A stretch of 64,000 nucleotides of DNA from JAPLDB01 sp038230515 (GCA_038230515.1 JBBRND010000007.1:62001-126000); one strand, 5' to 3'. Shown: positions 18,835 to 27,964, numbered from the stretch's first letter. Notes: generated by a model not told the origin, from the sequence alone. Numbers and translations: made by a program.

Positions 18835-20096
18835 TTTATTATTTGAGATGAAGTAACAAAATTGATTGTGTGTTTTGCAATATTTAATTGCTCTTTGAGA
18901 TCAATAATTTTTAATTTCGATTGAGTGTACGTTCGAACCTGATCGAGAAAATCAATGAGGTTGATATTATGCTTCGAATAATTTTCGAGCGCGTACTGAT
19001 TCATCTCGTTCAAAGAATTTTCAAAATCACCATTGTTACTTTTAAAGCTGTCATTTACTTTTTGAAAACTGAAATATGCATTAGTTACCTCATTGCGAAC
19101 AACATTTTCCTGCATGCTGTCATTCATGAGCGACTGGTCAAGCAACGTTTTTGCAATGCCAATCTGATGTTGGTTGCGATTGAAAATTGGAAGGGGAAGC
19201 GCAACACCAATGCCCGTATAGTTCCGAGTGAAACTGCTAGCTTTGTCGTACTCACCCGTAAATTGCAAATCGGGAACTGCGAGTGAGCGTTGAAGTTTTA
19301 TATTTTGCTTGAGATATGAAATATCTGTTTCTAAAAGTTGAAGATCGGGACGATTTTTTTCTGCTGTCTCAATCAGCGATGCAAGCACGGGGACAGATGC
19401 TGCTGAGGTACTGTTATCCTTTGTCACAATAAAAGTGGGTTCATCAAGGTTGAGCAGTACGTTCAAATCCTGCTCTGCACTTTCCAACTCGTCATAGTTG
19501 AGAAGAGCATCATTGACCAGATCGTTAATTTCCGTTTGTAAACGAAGCACATCATTTTTGGAAATTGCACCGAGAGCAAGTTTCTGTTGTTCGCCTTGCA
19601 TCAGTGCTCTCAGTTTTTCCACTTCGTAATCAAAAAGTCTTTGTTTTTGTTGTGCTGAAGAAAGTGCTGAATAGCGTGACCATAATTCAAACTTTAAGCC
19701 GCGCAGAATTTCTTTGAACTGCCACTCTGCTTTTTCATTATTCAGCCGGGCAAGTTTTACCGTATTCGTGTGCTTGCCTGCAATGCTAATCAACTGGCTC
19801 ACCTGCACATCAACCTGATCTTTGGAAAGAAAATATTTTTTTGAATCGTGATTGTAAAACTCCTGACTGTAACTCACTTCGGGATTGTACCAGAGTTTTG
19901 AATCAAGCACCTCCAACTTTGCAACATCAACATCATATTTTGAAGTGAGCAGCAATAAATTATTTTGAATAAAAATCTTCTCCGCCTCTGGCAAAGATAA
20001 CTGAAAAGTATCGCGGAGATTTTTTTCAGCGAACAACTTTGTACTCAAAAAAAATCCAAATGCAAAATATAAAATCAGTTTTGTTTTTCTATTCAC
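18831..20096 (-). CDS. TolC/CzcC-family outer-membrane efflux protein
   Basis: Outer-membrane channel of the tripartite efflux system, 421 residues, with a signal peptide ending STKLFA and two repeats of the long-helix OEP domain (about 30-210 and 235-415). The start codon is a GTG at 20096, because the ATG 4 nt upstream is out of frame and meets a stop at once. A TTTCTTTG box ends 4 nt upstream, and four 11-bp-spaced repeats lie just beyond, so this is the first gene of the efflux operon and appears controlled by the response regulator encoded upstream. Confidence 0.92.
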   Translation of the reverse strand: MNRKTKLILYFAFGFFLSTKLFAEKNLRDTFQLSLPEAEKIFIQNNLLLLTSKYDVDVAKLEVLDSKLWYNPEVSYSQEFYNHDSKKYFLSKDQVDVQVSQLISIAGKHTNTVKLARLNNEKAEWQFKEILRGLKFELWSRYSALSSAQQKQRLFDYEVEKLRALMQGEQQKLALGAISKNDVLRLQTEINDLVNDALLNYDELESAEQDLNVLLNLDEPTFIVTKDNSTSAASVPVLASLIETAEKNRPDLQLLETDISYLKQNIKLQRSLAVPDLQFTGEYDKASSFTRNYTGIGVALPLPIFNRNQHQIGIAKTLLDQSLMNDSMQENVVRNEVTNAYFSFQKVNDSFKSNNGDFENSLNEMNQYALENYSKHNINLIDFLDQVRTYTQSKLKIIDLKEQLNIAKHTINFVTSSQIIK

Positions 20097-20100
20097 GCAT

Positions 20101-20108
20101 CAAAGAAA
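20101..20108 (-). promoter_or_regulatory. Candidate -7 box TTTCTTTG of the efflux operon
   Basis: The minus strand has TTTCTTTG, one mismatch from TAnnTTTG, ending 4 nt before the GTG start of the outer-membrane channel gene. The 11-bp repeats begin 11 bp upstream, over the expected -33 region. Confidence 0.4.
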
Positions 20109-20119
20109 CGGCTGCGTCA

Positions 20120-20158
20120 TTAGAATGAAATTAGAACCACATTAAAACAGGGTTAGAA
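20120..20158 (-). promoter_or_regulatory. Four direct repeats at 11-bp spacing (likely response-regulator operator)
   Basis: On the plus strand TTAGAA, TTAGAA, TTAAAA and TTAGAA start at 20120, 20131, 20142 and 20153, exactly 11 bp apart (minus strand TTCTAA or TTTTAA). OmpR/PhoB-family regulators bind tandem repeats with 10-11 bp spacing, and the gene for such a regulator lies just upstream. The position directly in front of the candidate promoter fits activation by contact with RNA polymerase. That this regulator binds here is inference. Confidence 0.6.
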
Positions 20159-20220
20159 TGAAAAAATAATCCGTAAGAAAAATTGCAAAACAAATTTTAG
20201 AAAATGTAACCGGCTGGAAC

Positions 20221-21576
20221 TCAAAAGCGCAAAACTACCGTGGTGCCTTTTTTCAAAGCGCTTTCAACATGAATGGAGATTTGATGAAGTGCAAGAATCT
20301 TCTCAGTTAAAGCAAGCCCGATTCCATGTCCTGCAAAACTTTTTGCGTTTTCTCCTCGGTAAAAAGGCTGAAAAATATTTTTCAAATCAGTTTCAGAAAT
20401 TCCGATTCCTGCATCGGTAATTGATAATTTAACATGACCATTAATTATTCCAAATTTCAAATGAACAGGTTTATTGCCTGAAAATTTTATTGCATTGCTT
20501 AACAGGTTCCCGATTGCAATACTCAACATCATTCGATTTCCTTTAATCAAGAGCAAGGAAAAATCTTCAGGCATGTTCTGAAACTTCAATTGAAAAATTG
20601 CTCCTTTGTGATTTCGTTCAGCTTCTTCTTTCAGTTCCTCAATCAATTCATCGAGCCGAATTTCTTCAAATGAAATTTGTTTTTCATCGCTGCCTGTCTG
20701 CGCAATGTTAAGCAAGCCATTGATGAGTTCTTTCAATTGATGCGCATCATTTAAAACGGATTCTAGTGCTTCTTTATATTCTTCTTGTGAGCGATCCTTC
20801 GCTAAAAAAACTTCCAACTCACCAATCATACTTGTGAGAGGTGTACGCAACTCATGCGAAGCATTGCTAACAAACGTGCGTTGAATTTCAAAAGACGATT
20901 CCAGGCGGACAAGCATATTGTTAAACGTATTTATCAACTCGTTGATCTCATCTTTAAATCTTCCCTCTTGAACTCTTAAATGGAGATTGGAAGCCGTTAT
21001 CTGCTTCACTCGTCCCACTACACGCTGCATCGGAGACATGGCGCGTCCTGAAAAAATTCTTCCGCTTAAATAAAGAATTACAAGAGCAAGAATGTAGGAA
21101 CTGATCATCAGCCACAGTAAGCTTCGTAGCCTTTCATTTCCGTAAGTGTCCAAAGCAGAAACAAAAATTACAAAGTCGCCCTGGTTGTCATGAAAATATT
21201 TTCCAATAATGAGATGCTCATTTTCTGAATACGTTAATTCATTTTGGTTCCGTACTTTTTCGATAAGAGACGGTGAAAAAAAGGTACGGGGATTATTTTC
21301 GATAAATTGTCTTCTATCAGAGGCATTAAAAATCTGGATGATTTCGTCGGGCAGTGTCTTTAAGAATTTTTGCTGCACAAGTTGGTAACTGTTCTTGCTT
21401 AATTCATCCTGATCAAGATAAATCTGCGCAGCAATGTCAGCGCGCTCTTTAAGGCGATCGTAAAATTCATTGTGCGTTATAATGACTGTTACGAAATAAA
21501 TAACGGCTAACACAGCAAGTAAAATAATTCCTGCCAATACGGTAAACTGAATCGTAAGCCGGTCGCGAATTCTCAT
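20221..21576 (-). CDS. Sensor histidine kinase of the efflux system
   Basis: Two-component sensor kinase of 451 residues. Helix 1 covers about 10-33, a periplasmic sensor of about 120 residues follows, and helix 2 is at about 152-171, then HAMP (about 172-225), the dimerisation domain with the phosphorylated His241 in SNASHELRTPLTSM, and an ATPase domain with an N box (GNLLSNAIKFS), DAGIGISETD and GHGIGLALT. The gene overlaps the response regulator by 4 bp and precedes the efflux operon on the same strand. The layout resembles CusRS/CzcRS pairs. The ligand is not deducible; a metal ion is likely from context. Confidence 0.93.
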   Translation of the reverse strand: MRIRDRLTIQFTVLAGIILLAVLAVIYFVTVIITHNEFYDRLKERADIAAQIYLDQDELSKNSYQLVQQKFLKTLPDEIIQIFNASDRRQFIENNPRTFFSPSLIEKVRNQNELTYSENEHLIIGKYFHDNQGDFVIFVSALDTYGNERLRSLLWLMISSYILALVILYLSGRIFSGRAMSPMQRVVGRVKQITASNLHLRVQEGRFKDEINELINTFNNMLVRLESSFEIQRTFVSNASHELRTPLTSMIGELEVFLAKDRSQEEYKEALESVLNDAHQLKELINGLLNIAQTGSDEKQISFEEIRLDELIEELKEEAERNHKGAIFQLKFQNMPEDFSLLLIKGNRMMLSIAIGNLLSNAIKFSGNKPVHLKFGIINGHVKLSITDAGIGISETDLKNIFQPFYRGENAKSFAGHGIGLALTEKILALHQISIHVESALKKGTTVVLRF

Positions 21577-22250
21577 GACTCCACTTTGAAAGCGTAACCC
21601 AATCCAACTATAGTGTGAATGAGTTTGGGAGAAAAATTTTTGTCAATTTTATTTCGAAGATAATTTACATATACATCAATCACGTTGCTTCCACTCTCAA
21701 ACTGCTCGTCCCAAATTGCTTCCGAAATATCTATACGGCTAAGTACCCTTCCTTTGTTTCGTAAAAAAAATTCCAACAACCTAAATTCCTTTGCGGTCAA
21801 TTTAATTAACACATTGCTGCGCTTTACTTCCATCGTTTGAAGATTGACAGAGAGATCAGCAACAGAAATGATTGTTTCCTCCTGCTTCAGATTTTTTCTT
21901 CTCCCCAATGCATTCACTCTTGCAATCAATTCGCGAAACTGAAATGGTTTCACGAGGTAATCATCAGCACCTGCATTAAATCCTATTACTTTATCGTCTG
22001 TTGTGCCAAGCGCAGTAAGCATAAGAATCGGAATAGAATTATTTTCCTTCCGTATCAGGCGGCACAACTCAATTCCATTCAGCAACGGAAGATTTATGTC
22101 GAGGACAATCAAATCGAAATCGCTTTCAAATGCAAAACGTTTTCCCATCAAGCCATCATATGCCTCAGTAATTTCGTGCTGTTGTTCCTCTAACCCTTTT
22201 TTGATGAACGCAGCAACCTTAGGTTCGTCTTCAACGAGAAGAATTTTCAT
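21573..22250 (-). CDS. OmpR-family response regulator
   Basis: Response regulator of 225 residues: receiver domain with the acidic pair in VEDEP (about 7-9), phospho-acceptor Asp51 (VLDINLP), Thr in MLTAL and Lys in YLVKPF, then a winged-helix DNA-binding domain (LTAKEFRLLEFFLRNKGRVLSR; VIDVYVNYLRNKID). It is the first gene of a set with the kinase and CzcCBA-like pump, and probably binds the four 11-bp repeats at 20120-20158. The intergenic space to the DUF2490 gene upstream is only 9 bp, on the same strand, so it may share that gene's promoter. Confidence 0.94.
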   Translation of the reverse strand: MKILLVEDEPKVAAFIKKGLEEQQHEITEAYDGLMGKRFAFESDFDLIVLDINLPLLNGIELCRLIRKENNSIPILMLTALGTTDDKVIGFNAGADDYLVKPFQFRELIARVNALGRRKNLKQEETIISVADLSVNLQTMEVKRSNVLIKLTAKEFRLLEFFLRNKGRVLSRIDISEAIWDEQFESGSNVIDVYVNYLRNKIDKNFSPKLIHTIVGLGYAFKVES

Positions 22251-22259
22251 GACGCAAAA

Positions 22260-22937
22260 TTATAGTTCGCGGGAGAATCCAATTCCATAAACAAAATTTT
22301 TAGCCGGATTGTTCGTATTAAAATTATCTTCGTAAAGGTAGTAGAGTTCCATCTCCGTTTTTTTATTGAAGATGTAGAACACACCTGCAAAATAACGAAT
22401 GCGGTCGAACTGCCTGCCGTACTTATCATTGTTATCAAGGTGATAGTACGCTTCAACCGCGAGATATGGAGCAAACCTATACCATGGATATTTTTCGGGA
22501 TGATATTTTATCGTAAATTTATTGCGGAGATAATTCGTGATTACTTTTCCAACACTACTCGAATAAACATTTTGAACCTCCTGCTGAAGCATATTCCGCC
22601 ATTCAAATTCAAAAGGTTTAAGTTTCAATTTGATTGCATAATCAAAATACCATTGGTGCTTGATGGATTCTCTAGATGTTCCTTTTTTCCAAAGCAACAC
22701 ATAGTCACCTGAAAGTTTAAACCACTTGGTGAGTTTATAACTTAATCCAAAGTCACCGTATGCATAATTAAAATGTGTGATGTTGTCAGAGATGCGACCT
22801 TCATGATTAAAGTGGAAATCCCACAAATGAGTAATCTTTTTATTAACTGAAACATTCTCCCACAACTGGGCATCATTAACTTGTGCTTTTAGAAGCAAGG
22901 GTAAAAAAAGTAAGAATGCTAAATAAAATTTCTTCAT
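22260..22937 (-). CDS. DUF2490 outer-membrane protein
   Basis: A 225-residue protein that starts MKKFYLAFLLFLPLLLKAQ, a signal peptide cleaved after KAQ, followed by alternating beta strands rich in aromatic residues (LWENVSVNKK, FNYAYGDFGLSYKL, WYRFAPYLAVEAYYH) as in small outer-membrane barrels; this is the DUF2490 pattern. I start it at the ATG at 22937. The function is unknown. It is divergent from mntR across 111 bp that contain a perfect palindrome, so manganese- or iron-dependent control is possible, and it lies 9 bp before the response-regulator gene. Confidence 0.85.
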   Translation of the reverse strand: MKKFYLAFLLFLPLLLKAQVNDAQLWENVSVNKKITHLWDFHFNHEGRISDNITHFNYAYGDFGLSYKLTKWFKLSGDYVLLWKKGTSRESIKHQWYFDYAIKLKLKPFEFEWRNMLQQEVQNVYSSSVGKVITNYLRNKFTIKYHPEKYPWYRFAPYLAVEAYYHLDNNDKYGRQFDRIRYFAGVFYIFNKKTEMELYYLYEDNFNTNNPAKNFVYGIGFSREL

Positions 22938-23001
22938 CAAATTAAACGGCAAGGTTAAAGCATTGGAAGTGACCTAAAGATGAAATCAAAGTATCCATTT
23001 T

Positions 23002-23017
23002 TTTAGATAAGTCTAAA
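23002..23017. promoter_or_regulatory. Palindromic operator TTTAGA-TAAG-TCTAAA (likely MntR/DtxR site)
   Basis: TTTAGATAAGTCTAAA has perfect 6-bp arms around four bases. It ends 8 bp before the TAGATTTG promoter box of mntR and lies between the divergent mntR and DUF2490 genes. DtxR/MntR repressors bind AT-rich palindromes of this general shape, and autoregulation is common in the family. Binding by this MntR is inference. Confidence 0.6.
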
Positions 23018-23025
23018 TTTAATGT

Positions 23026-23033
23026 TAGATTTG
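23026..23033 (+). promoter_or_regulatory. -7 box TAGATTTG of mntR-mntH
   Basis: TAGATTTGC matches TAnnTTTG plus C and ends 15 nt before the mntR ATG. It directly follows the palindrome at 23002-23017, so a bound repressor would block this promoter. Confidence 0.5.
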
Positions 23034-23048
23034 CAAAAAAAAATTGAA

Positions 23049-23708
23049 ATGAATTCGTTCACTGAAGAAAATTACCTGAAGGCAATCTACAAACTGATGG
23101 GACAAGGTGACGGCAAAGTAAGCACCAACGAAATTGCAGATGCAGTGAATACAGCGCCCGCATCTGTAACCGATATGTTGAAAAAACTTTCTGACAAGAA
23201 AATGATTCATTATGCAAAGTACAAGGGAGTATCTCTTACGGTTTCCGGAAAAAAAGTTGCACTGAACATTATTAGAAAACATCGGTTGTGGGAGTTATTT
23301 CTAGTTACCAAACTCAGGTTCAAATGGGATGAAGTGCATGATCTTGCTGAGCAGTTGGAACATATTCAATCAGAAAAATTAGTGCAACGTCTCTATCAGT
23401 TTTTAGGCAAACCAAAATTCGATCCGCATGGCGATCCGATTCCTGACGAGAAGGGGAATTTTTTTTCACAAAAAACTTTTCTTCTCAGTGAAATAAAAGA
23501 CTTGCATGTTGTTACGATAACAGGTGTTGTAGATCATCATCCCTCTTTCCTTCAGTACTTGGTCAAGAGCGGACTTTCTCTCGGAAAAAAAATTAAGGTT
23601 CGTGAAACAACTGACTACGACAAAAGCATGAACATCTCGATCAGCAATTCCAAAGTCAGCGTTCACATCAGCTACGATGTGGCAAAAAATATTTTAGTTA
23701 CGCTATGA
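23049..23708 (+). CDS. mntR: MntR/DtxR-family metal-dependent repressor
   Basis: Transcription repressor of 219 residues activated by Mn2+ or Fe2+. The winged helix (about 5-65: STNEIADAVNTAPASVTDMLKKL) is followed by the metal-binding and dimerisation domain with RKHRLWELFL (about 74-83) and WDEVHDLAEQLEHI (about 91-104), and a C-terminal SH3/FeoA-like domain (about 150-218), giving the long DtxR architecture. I choose the ATG at 23049 because the upstream ATG at 23022 overlaps the promoter box. The stop overlaps the mntH start by 4 bp, so sensor and transporter form one operon. Confidence 0.92.
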   Translation: MNSFTEENYLKAIYKLMGQGDGKVSTNEIADAVNTAPASVTDMLKKLSDKKMIHYAKYKGVSLTVSGKKVALNIIRKHRLWELFLVTKLRFKWDEVHDLAEQLEHIQSEKLVQRLYQFLGKPKFDPHGDPIPDEKGNFFSQKTFLLSEIKDLHVVTITGVVDHHPSFLQYLVKSGLSLGKKIKVRETTDYDKSMNISISNSKVSVHISYDVAKNILVTL

Positions 23709-25588
23709 TTCTAAAGGAAAAAATATCAACTGCATCGTTGAGTGAAGTTCATTCTTCCGTTGACACTTCAAATAGAAAAGGATGGAGACGAATGTTCGCG
23801 TTCATGGGTCCCGCTTATCTTATAAGCGTGGGTTATATGGATCCCGGCAATTGGGCAACTGACATTGCGGGAGGAAGTAAATTCGGTTACTCACTCATCT
23901 GGGTATTGCTGATGTCAAATTTAATTGCGCTGCTTCTTCAAAGTTTAAGTGCGCGTTTAGGAATTGTTCAAGGAAGGGATTTAGCACAAGCATCGCGCGA
24001 AACATTTTCAAAGCCGGTAAATATTTCTCTCTATGTTCTTGCAGAAATTGCAATCGCAGCATGTGACCTTGCTGAAGTGCTCGGTATGGCAATCGGATTG
24101 AATTTGCTTTTCGGAATTCCATTATTGTGGGCGGTGTGCATCACAATACTTGATACTTTTCTTCTTCTCTTTCTGATCAACTTTGGAATGCGAAAAATGG
24201 AAGCATTCATTCTGGGACTAATCTCTATTATCGGCATGGCATTTTTTGCAGAGATGATGTTTGCAAAGCCAAATCTTGGCGAAGTTGTGAAGGGATTTCT
24301 TCCTTCTATTCCGAATGATGAAGCACTGTACATAGCAATCGGAATTATTGGCGCTACGGTGATGCCGCATAATTTATATTTACATTCTTCACTCGTGCAA
24401 ACAAGAAAATTCGGAACATTACCGAAGGACTTACGAAGAGCCATCCGTTTTAATATTTTTGATTCTACCATTGCGCTCAATCTTGCCTTCTTTGTGAACT
24501 CAGCAATTCTCATTCTTGCCGCCTCAACATTTTTTAGAAACGGATTATTTGAAGTTTCAGAAATTCAGGATGCGCATAAATTTCTTGCTCCGCTTCTCGG
24601 TTCGCAATGGGCACCAAAATTTTTCGCCATTGCATTGATCTGTGCAGGACAAAGTTCAACTCTCACCGGAACACTTGCAGGGCAAATTGTGATGGAGGGT
24701 TATCTCAATCTCCGTATTGCTCCATGGATAAGGAGACTAATTACAAGATTGCTCGCAATCATTCCTGCATTCATTGTTATTTTTCTTTATGGTGAATCGG
24801 CTACAGGTGAACTCCTGGTGCTGTCTCAGGTAATTCTCAGTTTGCAATTGGGTTTTGCAATTATTCCTCTCATTCATTTTGTGAGTGACAAAAAAAAGAT
24901 GGGAGAATTTACAATTCCTGCTTATGTAAAACTTCTTGCATGGCTTAGCGCTGCAATCATTGTCGGATTAAACGTTAAACTGGTGTTTGAACAAATCGGT
25001 ATGTGGTTGAATGCTTCAGAAAATCCTTTTCTTCTTTGGATTACGGTAGTGCCGTTTGTAATTGCAGCCGCCATATTATTATTATACATAACTTTCCATC
25101 CGCTGATCAGCAATCGGAAAGTGCGAACACCGCAACTTGCCCACGTTGCTCTTGAGCATTTAAAAAATCTGAAAGTGAATCACTACAAACGCATCGCTGT
25201 TGCGATAGATTTTTCGAGAACCGATAACACCAACATCAGCCATGCGCTTGCGCAGGGAGGAAGTGATGCGCATTATCTTCTCATTCACATTGTGGAAACA
25301 GCTGGTGCATTGATAATGGGCAGCGATATTAAAGATTTTGAAACCGGAAGTGATTTCGCAAACCTTGAAAAGTATCGCGATGAGTTGAAGCAGAAAGGAT
25401 ACAACTGCGAACTGAAAATCGGATACGGAAATCCGAAGCGCGCAATCCCTGAATTGGTGAATGAGTTTGGAACTGATCTTTTAGTGATGGGTGCACATGG
25501 CCATCGCGGGTTGAAAGATTTGATTTTCGGCACTACAGTGGATGCGGTGCGGCATAGAGTGAAGGTGCCGGTGTTGATAGTTCGTTGA
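23705..25588 (+). CDS. mntH: NRAMP divalent-metal transporter fused to a universal stress protein domain
   Basis: A 627-residue fusion. Residues 1-450 are an NRAMP proton-coupled Mn2+/Fe2+ importer: DPGNWATDIAGG in helix 1 carries the metal-binding DPGN and VMPHNLYLHS in helix 6 the MPH motif with the metal-selective Met. Residues from about 490 to 627 are a UspA domain (YKRIAVAIDFS to VPVLIVR) with an intact ATP-binding signature GAHGHRGLKDLIFGTT (G-2x-G-9x-G-T). The cytosolic Usp domain may sense ATP or stress and adjust transport; this is inference. Expressed with mntR, overlapping it by 4 bp. Confidence 0.94.
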   Translation: MILKEKISTASLSEVHSSVDTSNRKGWRRMFAFMGPAYLISVGYMDPGNWATDIAGGSKFGYSLIWVLLMSNLIALLLQSLSARLGIVQGRDLAQASRETFSKPVNISLYVLAEIAIAACDLAEVLGMAIGLNLLFGIPLLWAVCITILDTFLLLFLINFGMRKMEAFILGLISIIGMAFFAEMMFAKPNLGEVVKGFLPSIPNDEALYIAIGIIGATVMPHNLYLHSSLVQTRKFGTLPKDLRRAIRFNIFDSTIALNLAFFVNSAILILAASTFFRNGLFEVSEIQDAHKFLAPLLGSQWAPKFFAIALICAGQSSTLTGTLAGQIVMEGYLNLRIAPWIRRLITRLLAIIPAFIVIFLYGESATGELLVLSQVILSLQLGFAIIPLIHFVSDKKKMGEFTIPAYVKLLAWLSAAIIVGLNVKLVFEQIGMWLNASENPFLLWITVVPFVIAAAILLLYITFHPLISNRKVRTPQLAHVALEHLKNLKVNHYKRIAVAIDFSRTDNTNISHALAQGGSDAHYLLIHIVETAGALIMGSDIKDFETGSDFANLEKYRDELKQKGYNCELKIGYGNPKRAIPELVNEFGTDLLVMGAHGHRGLKDLIFGTTVDAVRHRVKVPVLIVR

Positions 25589-25635
25589 ACCTGTTTCATC
25601 ATTCAACTTTAACTTTACAGAGTCGTTCAGTTTTC

Positions 25636-25643
25636 TACATTTG
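25636..25643 (+). promoter_or_regulatory. Candidate -7 box TACATTTG
   Basis: TACATTTGC ends 20 nt before the ATG of the TonB-dependent receptor gene and matches the TAnnTTTG plus C pattern. Confidence 0.45.
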
Positions 25644-25663
25644 CCGACCTTTTTAGAAAATTT

Positions 25664-27964
25664 ATGATCAAGAATTTTTCTTTTGTTGTTACTTTAATTT
25701 TTATTTCTCTTACATCGCTTGCACAAACGGGGGACATACGCGGCTTTGTTTACGAACAGGAAACGAGTGAGCCAGCGCCTTACGTGAGTGTGTTTCTGAA
25801 AGGAACGCAAATGGTTTCTCAAACAAATCTTGATGGATTTTTTTCACTCAGCAAAATTCCCGCAGGCGATTATCAGATCATGGTTACTTCTATTGGTTTT
25901 GATACCATCAGCCAGGCGATTAAACTGAGCAAGGGGGATTTCATCAACAAGAAATTTTTTCTGAAAAAATCTGTAATCCTTTTTCGCGAAGTGGAAGTGA
26001 GTGCGGAAAAAGAAGAGAAGAAAACAGAAGTGCAGGTATCAGTTGTGAAAATTACTGCGAAAGATATTCGGCAGGTTCCTACCATTGGTGGTGAGCCCGA
26101 TCTTGCGCAGTATCTGCAAATACTTCCGGGGGTAATTACCTCTGGCGATCAGGGTGGGCAGCTTTACATTCGGGGCGGATCGCCTATTCAGAATAAAGTG
26201 TTGCTTGATGGTATGGTTATTTACAATCCGTTTCACTCCATCGGCTTTTTTTCTGTGTTCGATCCGGATATTATAAGAGGTGTGGATGTTTACACGGGAG
26301 GATTTAATGCTGAATATGGCGGACGTATTTCTTCCATCATGGATGTAACCACGCGCGATGGAAACAAGAAAAGAGTTTCGGGGAAAGTTTCGGCCACAAC
26401 GTTTACATCCAAGGTAATTATTGAGGGGCCGCTGAAGAAACAGGACGATGAAGGTGGTGGGAGTTCTTCTTTTCTTCTTCAAGGTAAAACTTCTTATCTC
26501 GATCAGACATCAAAGTCGCTTTATTCTTATGCTGATTCTGCCGGTCTTCCGTTTTCGTTCAATGATTTTTATGGAAAAATTTCTTTCAACAGTGCAAATG
26601 GCAGCAAGGTTAATTTTTTCGGCTTCCGCTTTGCTGATAGAGTAAAGTATCAGCATATTGCTGATCTGCATTGGGAGAATGTGGGCTTCGGTTCAAACTT
26701 TGTTGTTATTCCGGGTGCGAACTCTGCCCTCATTGAAGGGAACTTTGCCTATTCTAAATATAATATTGCGCTTGAAGAAACAGATGGATTGCCGCGCACA
26801 AGCGAGATAGCCGGTTTTAATGGCGGACTCAACTTTACTTACTTCCTGGGCACTGATGAATTCAAATATGGCATTGAAGTACTGGGCACGCGAACTGATT
26901 ACAGTTTGATAAACCCGGTGAAACTCCGAATTTCAGATATACAAAACACGAGTGACATTGGTGGTTTTCTGAAATATAAAAAAGTGGTGGCAGGTTTTGT
27001 AATTGAGCCGGGGCTCCGCATCAGTTACTATCCATCGTTTCCCGAATTTTCTTTTGAACCGCGGCTTGGATTGAAATACAACATCACGGATTTCCTTCGC
27101 TTTAAGGCAGCAGGCGGTGAATATTCGCAAAACCTTTTGGCTGCAACAAGCGACAGGGATGTTGTGAATTTATTTTATGGATTTCTTACCGGATCGAATG
27201 AACTGCCTGATAAATTTAACGGTGCTACGATTACTTCCAAGCTTCAGAAGGCAGAACATGCTGTGGTAGGGTTCGAAGTTGATCTTCCGAAACATCTTTC
27301 TCTCAACCTCGAAGGGTATTACAAGAACTTCAGACAGATTGAAAATGTAAATCGCGACAAAATTTTTGAGGACAATAATGCCAATTACGATAAACCAGAC
27401 AATCAGAAAAAAGATTTCATCATCGAAAGTGGAAAGGCCTATGGCGCAGAGGCATTGCTTACGTACGACCGTCATGATTTATACGTGTGGGTGGCTTACA
27501 CGCTGTCGTGGGTTACGCGAAATGATGGGGTGCAGGAGTATTATCCCTTCTTCGACCGCAGGCATAACCTGAATGTGGTAACGGCTTACAAATTCGGGAA
27601 GAAAAAATTATGGGAAGCAAACGTGCGTTGGAATTTCGGCTCGCCATTTCCGTTTACCCTCACTCAAGGGTTTTATGAGCAGCTAACTTTTAATCAAGGA
27701 GTGGGTACTGATGTTACGCATCAAAACGGAAATCTGGGAATTTATTATGACGATCTCAACAAAGGGCGATTGAGCTACTATCATCGCCTCGATTTCTCGG
27801 TGAAGCGCGGATTTCAGGTTTCAAAAAACTCGAAACTGGAAGCAACTGTCAGCGTTACCAATGCTTATGACCGCAACAATATTTTTTATGTGAACCGCGT
27901 TACCAACGAGCGGGTTTATCAACTGCCTGTGCTCCCAAGTTTTGGATTGAGTTTGACTTTTTAG
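25664..27964 (+). CDS. TonB-dependent receptor with N-terminal CarboxypepD_reg domain
   Basis: Outer-membrane active transporter of 766 residues. The signal peptide ends SLTSLAQ (about 1-20), a carboxypeptidase regulatory-like beta-sandwich covers about 24-105 (GDIRGFVYEQETSEPAPYVS), the plug about 120-235 (QLYIRGGSPIQNKVLLDG), and the beta-barrel the rest, ending in a strand with terminal Phe (SFGLSLTF). It is too short for SusC (about 1,000 residues) and no susD gene follows, so it is not a glycan-uptake pair. It lies 75 bp after mntH with its own promoter box. A metal-complex substrate is possible from the neighbourhood but unproved. Confidence 0.92.
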   Translation: MIKNFSFVVTLIFISLTSLAQTGDIRGFVYEQETSEPAPYVSVFLKGTQMVSQTNLDGFFSLSKIPAGDYQIMVTSIGFDTISQAIKLSKGDFINKKFFLKKSVILFREVEVSAEKEEKKTEVQVSVVKITAKDIRQVPTIGGEPDLAQYLQILPGVITSGDQGGQLYIRGGSPIQNKVLLDGMVIYNPFHSIGFFSVFDPDIIRGVDVYTGGFNAEYGGRISSIMDVTTRDGNKKRVSGKVSATTFTSKVIIEGPLKKQDDEGGGSSSFLLQGKTSYLDQTSKSLYSYADSAGLPFSFNDFYGKISFNSANGSKVNFFGFRFADRVKYQHIADLHWENVGFGSNFVVIPGANSALIEGNFAYSKYNIALEETDGLPRTSEIAGFNGGLNFTYFLGTDEFKYGIEVLGTRTDYSLINPVKLRISDIQNTSDIGGFLKYKKVVAGFVIEPGLRISYYPSFPEFSFEPRLGLKYNITDFLRFKAAGGEYSQNLLAATSDRDVVNLFYGFLTGSNELPDKFNGATITSKLQKAEHAVVGFEVDLPKHLSLNLEGYYKNFRQIENVNRDKIFEDNNANYDKPDNQKKDFIIESGKAYGAEALLTYDRHDLYVWVAYTLSWVTRNDGVQEYYPFFDRRHNLNVVTAYKFGKKKLWEANVRWNFGSPFPFTLTQGFYEQLTFNQGVGTDVTHQNGNLGIYYDDLNKGRLSYYHRLDFSVKRGFQVSKNSKLEATVSVTNAYDRNNIFYVNRVTNERVYQLPVLPSFGLSLTF

